64,000 nucleotides of DNA from Capnocytophaga ochracea DSM 7271 (GTDB taxonomy: Bacteria > Bacteroidota > Bacteroidia > Flavobacteriales > Flavobacteriaceae): the NCBI RefSeq assembly GCF_000023285.1, contig NC_013162.1, forward strand, positions 1,094,501-1,158,500, written 5' to 3'. The position numbers were made by a program, and so were the translations under genes. The notes beneath the pieces are model-generated. The model saw only the letters and a program-made list of their open reading frames with translations, made no database searches and was not told the DNA's origin. Positions 15,938 to 24,593 of the stretch are shown here, piece by piece; the first letter of the stretch is position 1, and every line of letters starts with the position of its first letter.

Positions 15938-18900
15938 ATGGTTTACAATCACAAAGAAATAGAAGCCTTTTGGCAAGAATATTGGGCTAAACACCAAACT
16001 TTCAAAGCCCAGAATAACAGTACCAAACCTAAGTACTATGTGCTCGATATGTTCCCTTACCCCTCAGGAGCGGGCTTACACGTAGGGCATCCGCTGGGGT
16101 ATATCGCCAGCGATATTGTAGCGCGCTACAAGCGTCACAAAGGCTTTAATGTGTTGCACCCTCAGGGTTATGATAGCTTCGGTCTGCCAGCCGAGCAGTA
16201 TGCTATCCAAACAGGGCAACATCCTGCCCTCACTACGGCACAGAATATTGCCCGTTACCGCGAACAATTAGATAAAATGGGCTTTTCTTTTGATTGGAGT
16301 CGCGAAGTAAAGACCTCCGACCCCGATTACTATCGTCATACCCAGTGGATATTCATACAGTTGTTTAATTCGTGGTATAACAACGCAACCAACAAAGCAG
16401 AGCCTATCGAAACGCTTATCGCTCTCTTTGAAACAGAAGGCAATAGCAAGGTAAATGCTGCCTGTGACGACGATACCCCAACCTTCACTGCTGCCCAATG
16501 GCACGCAATGACAGCTGAAAGCAAACAACGTCATTTACTAAAATACCGACTTACCTACTTGGCAGAAACCGAAGTAAACTGGTGTCCTGCCTTAGGAACT
16601 GTACTCGCCAACGATGAAATTGTCAATGGCGTATCCGAACGTGGTGGTCACCCTGTGATTCGCAAGAAGATGACCCAATGGAGTATGCGCATCACCGCCT
16701 ATGCTGAACGCCTTTTGCAAGGCTTAGACACCATTGATTGGAGTGAGAGCATCAAAGAAAGCCAACGCAACTGGATAGGAAAATCAGTAGGAGCCTCTAT
16801 CGACTTTATGCTTAGCCCCCTATCCCCCGAAGGGGGAAAATCCGCAAATGCAGCGGATGAGACAATAGATATGGTTTCAGAAGTGATTTCAGATGGAAAA
16901 TTTGGTTATATGACTTCTGGAGATAATTTTCATTTCTTAGAACAGAAAGCTAAAGAAATGAGAGAAAATATGACTGAATCCGAAACAGTTCTTTGGGAAG
17001 CTTTAAAATCAAAACATATAGGAGATAAGTTTAGAAGACAACATATTATAGGCAATTTCATTGCAGATTTTGTATGTCTTTCTAAACGTTTAGTAATTGA
17101 AGTAGATGGAGGCTATCATACTGATGACACTCAACAAGGTTTAGATGAAGGAAGAGCAGAAGAACTCAAACAATTAGGTTTTGAAGTAATTAGATTTACC
17201 AATGAAGAAGTATTAAACAACCTTGATAAAGTTATTCACCAAATCACTGAAAAACTTTCTTTTCTTCCTAATCAAAAGGAATTGAGTAAAGTTACTGCAT
17301 CAGCTTCTAGCATCACTACTGAGGCTTGTCCCCCTTCGGGGGTTCGGGAGCCTATCAAAGGTTCTACCATCGCTATTGCATCAGGTTCTACCATCACTAT
17401 TGAGGCTTGTCCCCCTTCGGGGGAACGGGGGCTTATCACAGTCTTCACCACTCGCCCCGATACCCTCTTCGGTGTTACTTACCTTACCCTTGCTCCCGAG
17501 CACCCCTTAGTATTGCAAATTACTACTGAGGAACAACGCGCTGAGGTAGAAGCCTATATCGCTGCTACTGCCAAACGTTCAGAGCGCGACCGTATGGCAG
17601 ACACCAAAACCGTATCAGGAGCTTTCACAGGGGCGTATGCCCTGCACCCTCTTACCGGCAAGCAAATCCCTATCTGGATAGGCGATTATGTATTGGCTAG
17701 CTATGGTACGGGGGCTGTTATGGCAGTGCCTGCTGGTGACGACCGCGATTATGCCTTTGCCAAACACTTCAAGGGCACTAAAGGAATGCCAGAAATGATT
17801 AACATTTTCGATAAAGATATTTCAGAAAACGCCTTTACCGACAAAGAGGGAATGACTTACCAAAATTCGGATTTCCTCAATGGTTGCAATAACTTTGACG
17901 AAGCGGTTGACAAAGTGTTAGCAGCCTTAGAAGCCAGAGGAGCAGGCAAAGCCAAGGTGAATTACCGCCTGCGCGATGCTGTCTTCTCACGTCAGCGTTA
18001 TTGGGGAGAGCCTTTCCCTGTGTACTATAAAAACGGCTTGCCACAGATGATAGGCGAGGAGCACCTCCCTATTCTCCTACCCGAAGTAGAGAAATACCTC
18101 CCTACCGAAGAGGGCAACCCACCATTAGGCAATGCAACCACTTGGGCGTGGGATACGGCAAACCACAAGGTAGTGAACAATGACCTTATTGATAATCAAA
18201 CCGTATTCCCGTTAGAATTGAATACTATGCCAGGTTGGGCGGGCTCTTCTTGGTATTGGTTGGAATATATGATGGAAAAAGACGCACGTGGAACCTTCCC
18301 TACCAAAGCCGTAGTAGACTATTGGCAAAACGTAGACCTATACGTAGGGGGTAGCGAACACGCCACAGGACACCTCTTGTACTCTCGTTTCTGGAACAAA
18401 TTCCTTAAAGACCGCGGTTTTGCCCCCACTGAAGAACCTTTCAAAAAACTGATAAATCAGGGAATGATATTGGGTATGAGTGCTTTTGCATATCGTTTAG
18501 AAGGTACCAATACTTTTGTATCTAAAAATCAAATAAAAGGACAATCGGTGCAACCTATTCACGTAGATGTTTCTCTCTTAAAAGATACTTCTGACGAATT
18601 AGATATTGAGAAATTCAAAGCGTGGCGTAAAGAGTTTGCCAATGCTGAGTTTATTTTAGAAGAAGATGGTAAGTATATTACAGGGCGTGAAGTAGAAAAG
18701 ATGTCGAAATCTAAATACAACGTGGTAAACCCTGATGATATTTGTGAGCAATACGGAGCTGATACTTTGCGCTTGTATGAAATGTTCTTAGGTCCTTTGG
18801 AACAAGCCAAACCTTGGAACACAGCAGGTATTTCGGGGGTGTATAACTTCTTGCGCAAGCTATGGCGTTTGTATTTCAATGACAACGGCTGGCAAGTAAC

Positions 18901-19378
18901 CGATGAAGCCCCTACGCCCGAAATGCTTAAAGCTCTGCATAAAACGATTAAAAAGGTAAATGAAGATATCGAGAATTTCTCTTTCAATACCTCGGTGAGT
19001 CAGTTTATGATATGCGTGAATGAGTTATCAACGTTAAAATGCCACCATAGAGACATTTTAGCGCCTCTTGCGGTGTTGGTAGCGCCTTTCGCTCCGCATA
19101 TCTCCGAAGAGCTCTGGAAAAGGCTCGGAAATACCGAAAGCATAACTTATGCACCTTATCCCGTACACGAGGATAAGTATTTGCAAGAAGACAGCAAGGA
19201 ATACCCTGTATCGTTCAATGGCAAAGTACGCTTCAAACGCGCTTTTGCAACCACTATGACCCCTGCCGAAATAGAGCAAGCCATCCTCTCCGACCCTCAA
19301 ACCGCAGAACAGCTACAAGGTAACATCCCTAAAAAGGTAATTGTAGTGCCTAATAGGATTATCAATATTGTAATGTAA
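15938..19378 (+). CDS. leuS: Leucyl-tRNA synthetase with in-frame DUF559 nuclease-like insertion
   Basis: A class I synthetase that charges tRNA-Leu. The HIGH-type motif is HVGH at 48-51 and KMSKS is at about 921-925. The editing-domain motif FTTRPDTLFG lies at about 505-514, and the anticodon-binding and C-terminal domains are complete. The protein has 1146 residues where about 940 is usual for this family. The excess lies at about 292-499, between NWIGKSVGASIDF and ITVFTTRPDTLFG, at the entry to the CP1 editing domain. It contains a full DUF559/Vsr-like domain (about 333-443; RRQHIIGNFIADFVC, LVIEVDGGYH, LGFEVIRFTNEEV). The frame is open throughout. As this should be an essential gene, the fused protein probably still charges tRNA, unless the insert is removed after translation; neither can be shown from sequence. 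Confidence 0.95.
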   Translation: MVYNHKEIEAFWQEYWAKHQTFKAQNNSTKPKYYVLDMFPYPSGAGLHVGHPLGYIASDIVARYKRHKGFNVLHPQGYDSFGLPAEQYAIQTGQHPALTTAQNIARYREQLDKMGFSFDWSREVKTSDPDYYRHTQWIFIQLFNSWYNNATNKAEPIETLIALFETEGNSKVNAACDDDTPTFTAAQWHAMTAESKQRHLLKYRLTYLAETEVNWCPALGTVLANDEIVNGVSERGGHPVIRKKMTQWSMRITAYAERLLQGLDTIDWSESIKESQRNWIGKSVGASIDFMLSPLSPEGGKSANAADETIDMVSEVISDGKFGYMTSGDNFHFLEQKAKEMRENMTESETVLWEALKSKHIGDKFRRQHIIGNFIADFVCLSKRLVIEVDGGYHTDDTQQGLDEGRAEELKQLGFEVIRFTNEEVLNNLDKVIHQITEKLSFLPNQKELSKVTASASSITTEACPPSGVREPIKGSTIAIASGSTITIEACPPSGERGLITVFTTRPDTLFGVTYLTLAPEHPLVLQITTEEQRAEVEAYIAATAKRSERDRMADTKTVSGAFTGAYALHPLTGKQIPIWIGDYVLASYGTGAVMAVPAGDDRDYAFAKHFKGTKGMPEMINIFDKDISENAFTDKEGMTYQNSDFLNGCNNFDEAVDKVLAALEARGAGKAKVNYRLRDAVFSRQRYWGEPFPVYYKNGLPQMIGEEHLPILLPEVEKYLPTEEGNPPLGNATTWAWDTANHKVVNNDLIDNQTVFPLELNTMPGWAGSSWYWLEYMMEKDARGTFPTKAVVDYWQNVDLYVGGSEHATGHLLYSRFWNKFLKDRGFAPTEEPFKKLINQGMILGMSAFAYRLEGTNTFVSKNQIKGQSVQPIHVDVSLLKDTSDELDIEKFKAWRKEFANAEFILEEDGKYITGREVEKMSKSKYNVVNPDDICEQYGADTLRLYEMFLGPLEQAKPWNTAGISGVYNFLRKLWRLYFNDNGWQVTDEAPTPEMLKALHKTIKKVNEDIENFSFNTSVSQFMICVNELSTLKCHHRDILAPLAVLVAPFAPHISEELWKRLGNTESITYAPYPVHEDKYLQEDSKEYPVSFNGKVRFKRAFATTMTPAEIEQAILSDPQTAEQLQGNIPKKVIVVPNRIINIVM
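16810..17435 (+). mobile_element. DUF559-encoding insertion bounded by inverted repeats, inside leuS
   Basis: Left end 16816-16837 (CCCCCTAT then CCCCCGAAGGGGGA) and right end 17410-17431 are inverted copies matching at 20 of 22 positions. GCTTA is present at both outer edges (16810-16814 and 17431-17435), a possible target duplication that partly overlaps the repeats. The insert encodes a nuclease-like DUF559 domain in the host gene's frame and has no stop codon. The right end exists in two tandem 81-bp copies (17329 and 17410). I infer a mobile unit similar in logic to inteins or homing elements, but no splicing motifs are visible. Confidence 0.7.
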
Positions 19379-19384
19379 TAATAC

Positions 19385-19424
19385 AAAGAGGCTTTACCCA
19401 CAGTGGTGAAGCCTCTTTTTTTTG
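19385..19424 (+). terminator. Terminator of leuS
   Basis: AAAGAGGCTTTACC and GGTGAAGCCTCTTT form a long stem followed by a run of T, just after the leuS stop codon. Confidence 0.85.
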
Positions 19425-19485
19425 TCGTAGTTGTATTATTGAGGGTTTAAAAACACAACCTCACAGTGAATCAAAAATTAAAAGT

Positions 19486-20154
19486 ATGTATACAATGAAT
19501 ACTATAATTATTCTCATATTCGTGCTTGTAGTTGTTTCGGTATATTTTATTGTGCAGTACAAAAGTAATTTCGAAAAACATTTAGCCTATCATACTCCCC
19601 GACTTCTTTCCCCCGAACGACAGGAATATATCAGAGGGGCAGAGCGATATATCAAAAAAGCGAGCATAGTTATAGGCTTGTTTGTTAGCTTTCCGTTAAT
19701 AGTTGTATGCGCTTTTCTATTACTTGACGCTGGTATTCCTATCTTTTTTCTCCTTCTAATTTTTCTAATAGCAATAGAGTGTTTGGTTATTTATTTAATA
19801 TATCGTATTTTAAAAAGAAATATTAAAAACCAACAAGCTCTCTTAGAACAAATGAGTGATAGCGATTTTGAGCTATTGCTTAGTGTACAAAAAGAATTAT
19901 TTCTCTTCAAATACTTTCCTCCTTTTATGCTTTGCAAAGATAAGCTGTACTTATTTGTATCTCTTACCGTTGAGGAGATTGATCCTACAACAATAAAAGA
20001 AGTAGGTTTTGTTTATGCTAGGGGAGGGAGAGTAATTGTACGTATTAAATCAATAAAATCTACTTCAATTGTGATGTATAGGAATGTATATCCTATTTTT
20101 GGGGAGATTATCGAGAAATACAATCCTAATGCTCAAATAAAAACTTTAAAATAA
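19486..20154 (+). CDS. Membrane protein, first of three paralogues
   Basis: A 222-residue protein with an N-terminal membrane segment (about 5-25), two more hydrophobic stretches at about 60-85 and 90-108, and a cytoplasmic C-terminal domain with LLEQMSDSDFELLLSVQKEL and PPFMLCKDKLYLF. The same blocks occur in the proteins at 20703 and 21418. The family is not one I recognise. The ATG at 19495 is an alternative start. The gene begins a run of four same-strand genes with gaps of 15-20 bp, probably one operon. The C-terminal beta-rich part (YARGGRVIVRIKSIKSTSI) could be a PH-like fold. Confidence 0.75.
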   Translation: MYTMNTIIILIFVLVVVSVYFIVQYKSNFEKHLAYHTPRLLSPERQEYIRGAERYIKKASIVIGLFVSFPLIVVCAFLLLDAGIPIFFLLLIFLIAIECLVIYLIYRILKRNIKNQQALLEQMSDSDFELLLSVQKELFLFKYFPPFMLCKDKLYLFVSLTVEEIDPTTIKEVGFVYARGGRVIVRIKSIKSTSIVMYRNVYPIFGEIIEKYNPNAQIKTLK

Positions 20155-20174
20155 CCTATGAACTAAATAGAAAA

Positions 20175-20687
20175 ATGAAAGATACTATCATTATCCCGTT
20201 CAGCAAAAAGAAAATGCTGAAACTCACAGGCATCTATGCTCTTATAATCCTTGGTGTAGCAGGTGTTATCGCTCTTATTTTATCAGCTGATACCCTAAAC
20301 CTATACTATTTAGCATTCTTTTTAGTTTTATTGATAGTAACCATTATTCTCTTTTTTATGGGAATAAAAGGTCTATTATCGTTAAAGAGAAGCAAAGGAG
20401 GTGTAATACTCACTCCTGAGTACCTCAAAAGCAATGTGAATCTTGTAGGTAAATGGGTAGGTGAAATTCCTTGGAACGAAATAGCTGCTATAGGCAGAAT
20501 GAAATTCTATGGAATACACATCCATATCAAACTCAAACACCCTGAAAACTACTTGAGCAGAATCAAAAGTAAAGAGATAAGGAATAGGTTTGAAGGAATT
20601 CAAATCGACAATAGCGAACTCGAAATCACTTTTGAGGAATTAGAAGGGCTTATCAATGAGTATTTTGCTAAATACGGCAATTCTTAA
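20175..20687 (+). CDS. STM3941-like membrane protein
   Basis: A 170-residue protein with two membrane helices (about 15-35 and 42-65) followed by a beta-rich cytoplasmic domain (GGVILTPEYLKSNVNLVGKW, then GEIPWNEIAAIGRMKFYGIH). This arrangement fits the STM3941 family, whose C-terminal part resembles a PH domain. Function is unknown. It is embedded between two members of the 222-231-residue paralogue family, 20 bp after the first and 15 bp before the second, and is probably co-transcribed. Confidence 0.65.
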   Translation: MKDTIIIPFSKKKMLKLTGIYALIILGVAGVIALILSADTLNLYYLAFFLVLLIVTIILFFMGIKGLLSLKRSKGGVILTPEYLKSNVNLVGKWVGEIPWNEIAAIGRMKFYGIHIHIKLKHPENYLSRIKSKEIRNRFEGIQIDNSELEITFEELEGLINEYFAKYGNS

Positions 20688-20702
20688 TTCTTATCTAAAA
20701 AA

Positions 20703-21398
20703 ATGGACATAATTTACATTATCTGTTTGGCACCCTTAGTGATTTTTATAGGTATCTTTCTGTACCTTACGATAATACGGAAAAACGCCTTTGAAGAACG
20801 ATTAGTGCTTTTCCGTCCTACTCACCAGCTTTCACAAAAGCGTAAAACCTATATGCAGGGGGCACACAAATACCGCAAATATGCTTCTATTGCTTTGCTG
20901 GTGCTATTTTCTTTTCTTTTATTGATTTTGATTTTTGTAATGTTCAAAGAGGATTTTGAGGAAATAGGCAGTGTATATATGGTAATCTTTAATAAAATTA
21001 AGAAACTCATATTGTTTATCCTTCTTGCCCTTATACCTATTGTTCTGGCGTATTACCTTGCTACCTATGTGCTGAAACGCAATGAAAAAGCCCAACATAT
21101 GCTGGTAGAACAAATGAGTGATACCGATTTTGAAACACTACTCAAAGTAAAAGATAGTTTGCCTTCTATCAGTAAGTATAGTCCTCCGTTTGTATTGTGT
21201 AACAAGAAGTTGTATATTTTTCTCTTCTATGCAATTAGAAAAATTGACCCTACTCAAATAACCGAAATTAATTGGGAAAATAATAAGAATAGTATTTTTA
21301 TACGCCTCAAATCTCCTAAGAGAACAATGTTTACCCTATCCCCCACAACATTTTCTTATTTCTTGCCAATCGTTGAACAATATACAAAACCCAAATAA
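20703..21398 (+). CDS. Membrane protein, second of three paralogues
   Basis: 231 residues. N-terminal helix about 3-25, a basic segment with RPTHQLSQKRKTYMQGAHKY, a hydrophobic hairpin (about 58-85 and 98-122), then VEQMSDTDFETLLKVKDSL and PPFVLCNKKLYIFLFYAIRK. The domain order is the same as in the proteins at 19486 and 21418, and it is closer to the latter (matching DIIYXXC starts and LCNK-LY-FXFYAIR blocks). It is not a family I can name. It is part of the four-gene run, and the repeated genes suggest local tandem duplication. Confidence 0.72.
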   Translation: MDIIYIICLAPLVIFIGIFLYLTIIRKNAFEERLVLFRPTHQLSQKRKTYMQGAHKYRKYASIALLVLFSFLLLILIFVMFKEDFEEIGSVYMVIFNKIKKLILFILLALIPIVLAYYLATYVLKRNEKAQHMLVEQMSDTDFETLLKVKDSLPSISKYSPPFVLCNKKLYIFLFYAIRKIDPTQITEINWENNKNSIFIRLKSPKRTMFTLSPTTFSYFLPIVEQYTKPK

Positions 21399-21417
21399 AT
21401 AACTCTTACTTAAAATT

Positions 21418-22092
21418 ATGGACATAATTTATTTACTCTGTTTTGTTTCGTTGGTGCTTCTCTTGGTTTTTATGTACTTTACGATGGTGCGCAAAAACGA
21501 ATTCGAAGAGCACTTAGCACTTTATCGCCCTCAACACCAGTTGTCGCAAAAGCGGGAGGCTTATTTGAAAAAAGTGCGTAAGTTCCGCTTGTGGGTTACC
21601 GGTTTTATTATTGTGGTGTTTACAGCGCCTTTGTTTGTCTATCTTGTGCTGATGATACAAGAAGGTGTAGAGGTGCTACACTTGTTGTTTGCCGATGAAA
21701 TAATAGGGGAGACCCTCCTTTCTTTACTCATTACCTTTTTGCTGTATTGGCTTTTCACCTTTGTGCTAAAACGCAAAGAAAAAGCTTTGTGTATGCTAGT
21801 AGAACAAATGAGCGATAGTGATTTCGACTTGCTGTTAAAAGTAAAGGATAGTCTGTTCATTCTCAATCGCTATAATCCGCCGTTTGTGTTGTGCAATAAG
21901 CAACTTTACTTCTTTATTTTCTATGCGATTCGTGAAATTGACCCTACTAAAATCACGGATATGGGTTGGGGTTATAGCCAAAATGGTTTATATGTAAAAA
22001 TCAAATCACCTAAAGTCACAAGGATTACAATGTCGACTGGAGCATTGCCTTACCTCTTGCAAATCATTAAAAAATATAACAAAAAAATATGA
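21418..22092 (+). CDS. Membrane protein, third of three paralogues
   Basis: 224 residues, closely similar to the preceding paralogue: MDIIYLLCFVSLVLL start, RPQHQLSQKREAYLKKVRKF, two hydrophobic segments, VEQMSDSDFDLLLKVKDSL and PPFVLCNKQLYFFIFYAIRE. The C-terminal segment is again beta-rich (GLYVKIKSPKVTRITMS). It ends the cluster. Downstream there is no obvious terminator before repeat copy C. Function is unknown; membrane location is well supported. Confidence 0.72.
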   Translation: MDIIYLLCFVSLVLLLVFMYFTMVRKNEFEEHLALYRPQHQLSQKREAYLKKVRKFRLWVTGFIIVVFTAPLFVYLVLMIQEGVEVLHLLFADEIIGETLLSLLITFLLYWLFTFVLKRKEKALCMLVEQMSDSDFDLLLKVKDSLFILNRYNPPFVLCNKQLYFFIFYAIREIDPTKITDMGWGYSQNGLYVKIKSPKVTRITMSTGALPYLLQIIKKYNKKI

Positions 22093-22239
22093 ACTTTTTA
22101 ATTAGAAAACTTGGAAATTAGAAAATTAGCAAATGAGAGAATGAGAAAATGGAGTAAATGCAATAATACCAGAAATGCCAATAATGCCACCAAGGGAAAT
22201 GGACGAGTCGGACAGGTCAGAGGAGATGTTGAGGGATTC

Positions 22240-22560
22240 GAAAGGAAACGGAAAAGAACGGAAGAAGGGAGGGAGGATTTTTGATGAAAAAGGGGTGTAA
22301 GATGGGTGGGGTTAGCTTATAGAGAGCTTATAGGAAGCTTATACGAATCTTGGACGATTGGTATAGAAAGGGTGTATAAGTAGTTGTCTCATAATATAAT
22401 ACAACAGGGGTAAAAATGTTAAAAAGAGGGTTTCGAGGCGAAAGAAAAGGAATCCTCATCCCGATCACATACTCTCCTATTCGGAGACTTCTCCCAAGGA
22501 GAGGGGGTGTAGTGACGAGTAGAGAGCGACGGAAAAAGGGGAATGTGGCGACGGAAAGGT
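22240..22560 (-). repeat. Conserved intergenic element, copy C of six
   Basis: Inverted relative to copies A and B. It includes the TATAAGCT triplet (as AGCTTATA on this strand near 22315-22343), GGGTTTCGAGGCG, and a C-rich hairpin interrupted by CACATAC-TCTCC-TATTC-GGAGA. A 9-bp-type stretch (AATACCAGAAATGCCAATAA) lies just upstream at 22163-22182. The 22093-22598 gap between convergent genes is otherwise empty. Confidence 0.9.
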
Positions 22561-22598
22561 GGAGGTAAGGTGGGGAAGTTTATAAGATGAAAAGTCTT

Positions 22599-23834
22599 TT
22601 ATTTTGTCCACGAGAAAAGGCGCATATCTCCTGCTTCTAAGGTGTATGTTTTAGAGGTTGTCCAATCGACCGGGAGCAAGCGGGCTTCTTTGCTTACTTC
22701 TTGTACTTCGGCAGTGGCTTTTATCTCTAAGGGCAACGTTTTGAGAGGACTGTGGTTTACAATCATCAAATAGTAGCGTGACCCGTTCTGCAAGAGCGAA
22801 ACAGTTGCCCCTATATCGCCTGTTTTGAGGACTTCAAAGTTTTTGGGCAAAACCAATCTTTTTGTGCCTGCGGGAATGCTTTTGCCGGTATGCCATACGT
22901 TGAGCATCTTTGCTCCTACGAACACGCCGGAAAGTTTCTGTACTTCGGCATTGGCTTGCGCTAATCGGTAATAGGTAGCATTTTTAGAGCCATCGGGCGC
23001 AATAGGCGCTTTGTAAGTTAGGTTATCAGGAGGGGTGGTGTAGGTGAAGAACTGCATCAGTTGCGAACCATAGGCTAAGTTGGTGTACAGTTGCAAGCGG
23101 AGGTCGGCAAGGGTAGGTTCTGGATATCCACCTTCACCGAGAGGGTGGGACGATGATAGCACGAGCGTCCATAGAGGAATGCGTAATTCTTTGGCTTTTG
23201 CCGAGAAGACTTCTAAGTTTTTATACCACAATCCGTTTACGGTTCTCTCTTTTGCTCCTTTGTTGAGTACGATAGGGTAGAAGGTAGAAGAGAGCATTTG
23301 CAGAGGGAGGGTGCGGGTAGCTTTTTCAAGATAAGCATTAAAGGAGGCGCCTAATTGCTTTTCGGAAGTGTCTATTGAGAGGAAATTCACATAGCAGATG
23401 CCTTTTTTATCGATTTGCTGAAAGCGTTTCATCTTCGCAGCTATCTTATCTAAATCTTTCATTGAGGGTTCGTCTGCCATAAACCAGCCTGCCACAGCAG
23501 GGTGGTCTTTTAGGGCTTTAATGGTTGCTTCGGTATCGGTAGAGAGTTCTGAGCAACTTACAATACTCTTCATTTGTAGGTTTTGCATCTTATTCAAAGC
23601 CTCTTTCACTTGGGAAAGGGTGGAATAATAGGGGTACATATTGTAATTTAAGCCCGCTTGTTTCATCTCTTGATAGGCTTCAGTAGAGGATTGAGGGGAG
23701 AGCCCTATCCACGCCATCATTGGGAAGGGGGTGTTGTTGGAGATAAGAGTGCCGTTATCTTCGCTGTTATTGTCTTTTTGGCAACCTGTGAAAAGGCATA
23801 AAGCGCTTAAACCGATGTAAAGAAATCTTTTCAT
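22599..23834 (-). CDS. Lipoprotein with glycoside-hydrolase-like TIM barrel
   Basis: Start set at 23834, where a lipoprotein signal begins (MKRFLYIGLSALCLFTGC); an upstream in-frame ATG would add 13 unlikely residues. The 411-residue protein is probably a (beta/alpha)8 barrel. After AWIGLSPQSSTEAYQEMKQ come AGLNYNMYPYYST, then HPAVAGWFMADEPSMKDLDK, where the Glu of ADEPS occupies the place of the acid/base residue in several GH clans. A C-terminal beta domain follows (about 335-411). It is likely to act on an extracellular glycan, but family and substrate cannot be fixed. A candidate minus-strand TATTTTTG element lies at 23863-23870. Confidence 0.68.
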   Translation of the reverse strand: MKRFLYIGLSALCLFTGCQKDNNSEDNGTLISNNTPFPMMAWIGLSPQSSTEAYQEMKQAGLNYNMYPYYSTLSQVKEALNKMQNLQMKSIVSCSELSTDTEATIKALKDHPAVAGWFMADEPSMKDLDKIAAKMKRFQQIDKKGICYVNFLSIDTSEKQLGASFNAYLEKATRTLPLQMLSSTFYPIVLNKGAKERTVNGLWYKNLEVFSAKAKELRIPLWTLVLSSSHPLGEGGYPEPTLADLRLQLYTNLAYGSQLMQFFTYTTPPDNLTYKAPIAPDGSKNATYYRLAQANAEVQKLSGVFVGAKMLNVWHTGKSIPAGTKRLVLPKNFEVLKTGDIGATVSLLQNGSRYYLMIVNHSPLKTLPLEIKATAEVQEVSKEARLLPVDWTTSKTYTLEAGDMRLFSWTK

Positions 23835-23932
23835 TTGGGTGATGTTTATGGTCTTGACAGCGCAAAAATACAAAATAAATTGTAAAAAAGGTGACGATAT
23901 GAAGGAAAATGATTACTTTTGTCGCAAGAGAA

Positions 23933-24053
23933 GTCGTAGCACGACAAACAGTATGAGTCGCATAGGTGAAAAATTATCAAATTTGTAAATAAGCAAATGA
24001 GGAAATGTGAACCATATATGCAGTTTGAGCCACACAGGCATCCGTAGCACGGA
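23933..24053. repeat. Degenerate 18-bp palindromic units
   Basis: GTCGT-AGC-ACGAC at 23933-23945 with a worn copy 18 bp later, then GTTTG-AGC-CACAC at 24023-24035 and TCCGT-AGC-ACGGA 18 bp later at 24041-24053. These are the covarying palindromes on the opposite strand. They lie upstream of the lipoprotein gene at 24122. A TACTTTTG promoter element is at 23914-23921. Confidence 0.65.
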
Positions 24054-24121
24054 AGGCAGAAGAAAAACGATTTGAGAACTAAGAACTCACGAGTGAAAAT
24101 TTAAAACTAAATAATAGAACA

Positions 24122-24544
24122 ATGAAAAGAACGATTTTAATGCTTCTTATTGTCTTTGGAGCACTCTCTTGTAGTAAAGAGGATATTAAGAGATTAGAAG
24201 GAAAGGTAGATGTTACCGTCTACGTAAAAGACAACAACGGTACGCCCTTAAAGAATTGGCACGTATATGCTTACGATGAATGGGCGTGGGAACACAAAAG
24301 CGACTCGCACCCTACTTTTCACGCGAAGCAGTCGGTGACAGATGATGAGGGGATAGCCTCGTTTGTACTGAGTGTAGATGTGATTGATGAGCAGGAAGTG
24401 TATCAGTTTGTGGTGTATTATACTGAGGGCAATGCAGGGAAGAAAAATCTTTCGGGCACTGAAATTACTAAGAACAGTTTGAAAACAGTGAAAACGGTTA
24501 CCCTTAAAGCGAAAGAAAAATCAACGATTACAATTGCGTTGTAG
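24122..24544 (+). CDS. Small lipoprotein, Ig-like fold
   Basis: A 140-residue lipoprotein with signal MKRTILMLLIVFGALSC (lipid Cys at 17). The mature part is one beta-sandwich-like domain (VDVTVYVKDNNGTPLKNWHV, then TDDEGIASFVL), resembling carboxypeptidase-regulatory or Ig-like domains that decorate surface lipoproteins. Function is unknown. It lies 49 bp before dinD on the same strand, but there is no reason to link them functionally. Confidence 0.72.
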   Translation: MKRTILMLLIVFGALSCSKEDIKRLEGKVDVTVYVKDNNGTPLKNWHVYAYDEWAWEHKSDSHPTFHAKQSVTDDEGIASFVLSVDVIDEQEVYQFVVYYTEGNAGKKNLSGTEITKNSLKTVKTVTLKAKEKSTITIAL

Positions 24545-24593
24545 TAGTTATCGGACAGGTTTGCCCCTTGAAACTTAAAAACGCTAAAACATT

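Noticed and set aside
23131-23160. CCACCTTCACCGAGAGGGTGG inside the glycoside-hydrolase-like gene as a possible embedded repeat.
   Set aside because: It is weakly palindromic and similar in base content to the C-rich hairpins, but it matches none of them closely. I could not separate it from ordinary coding sequence.
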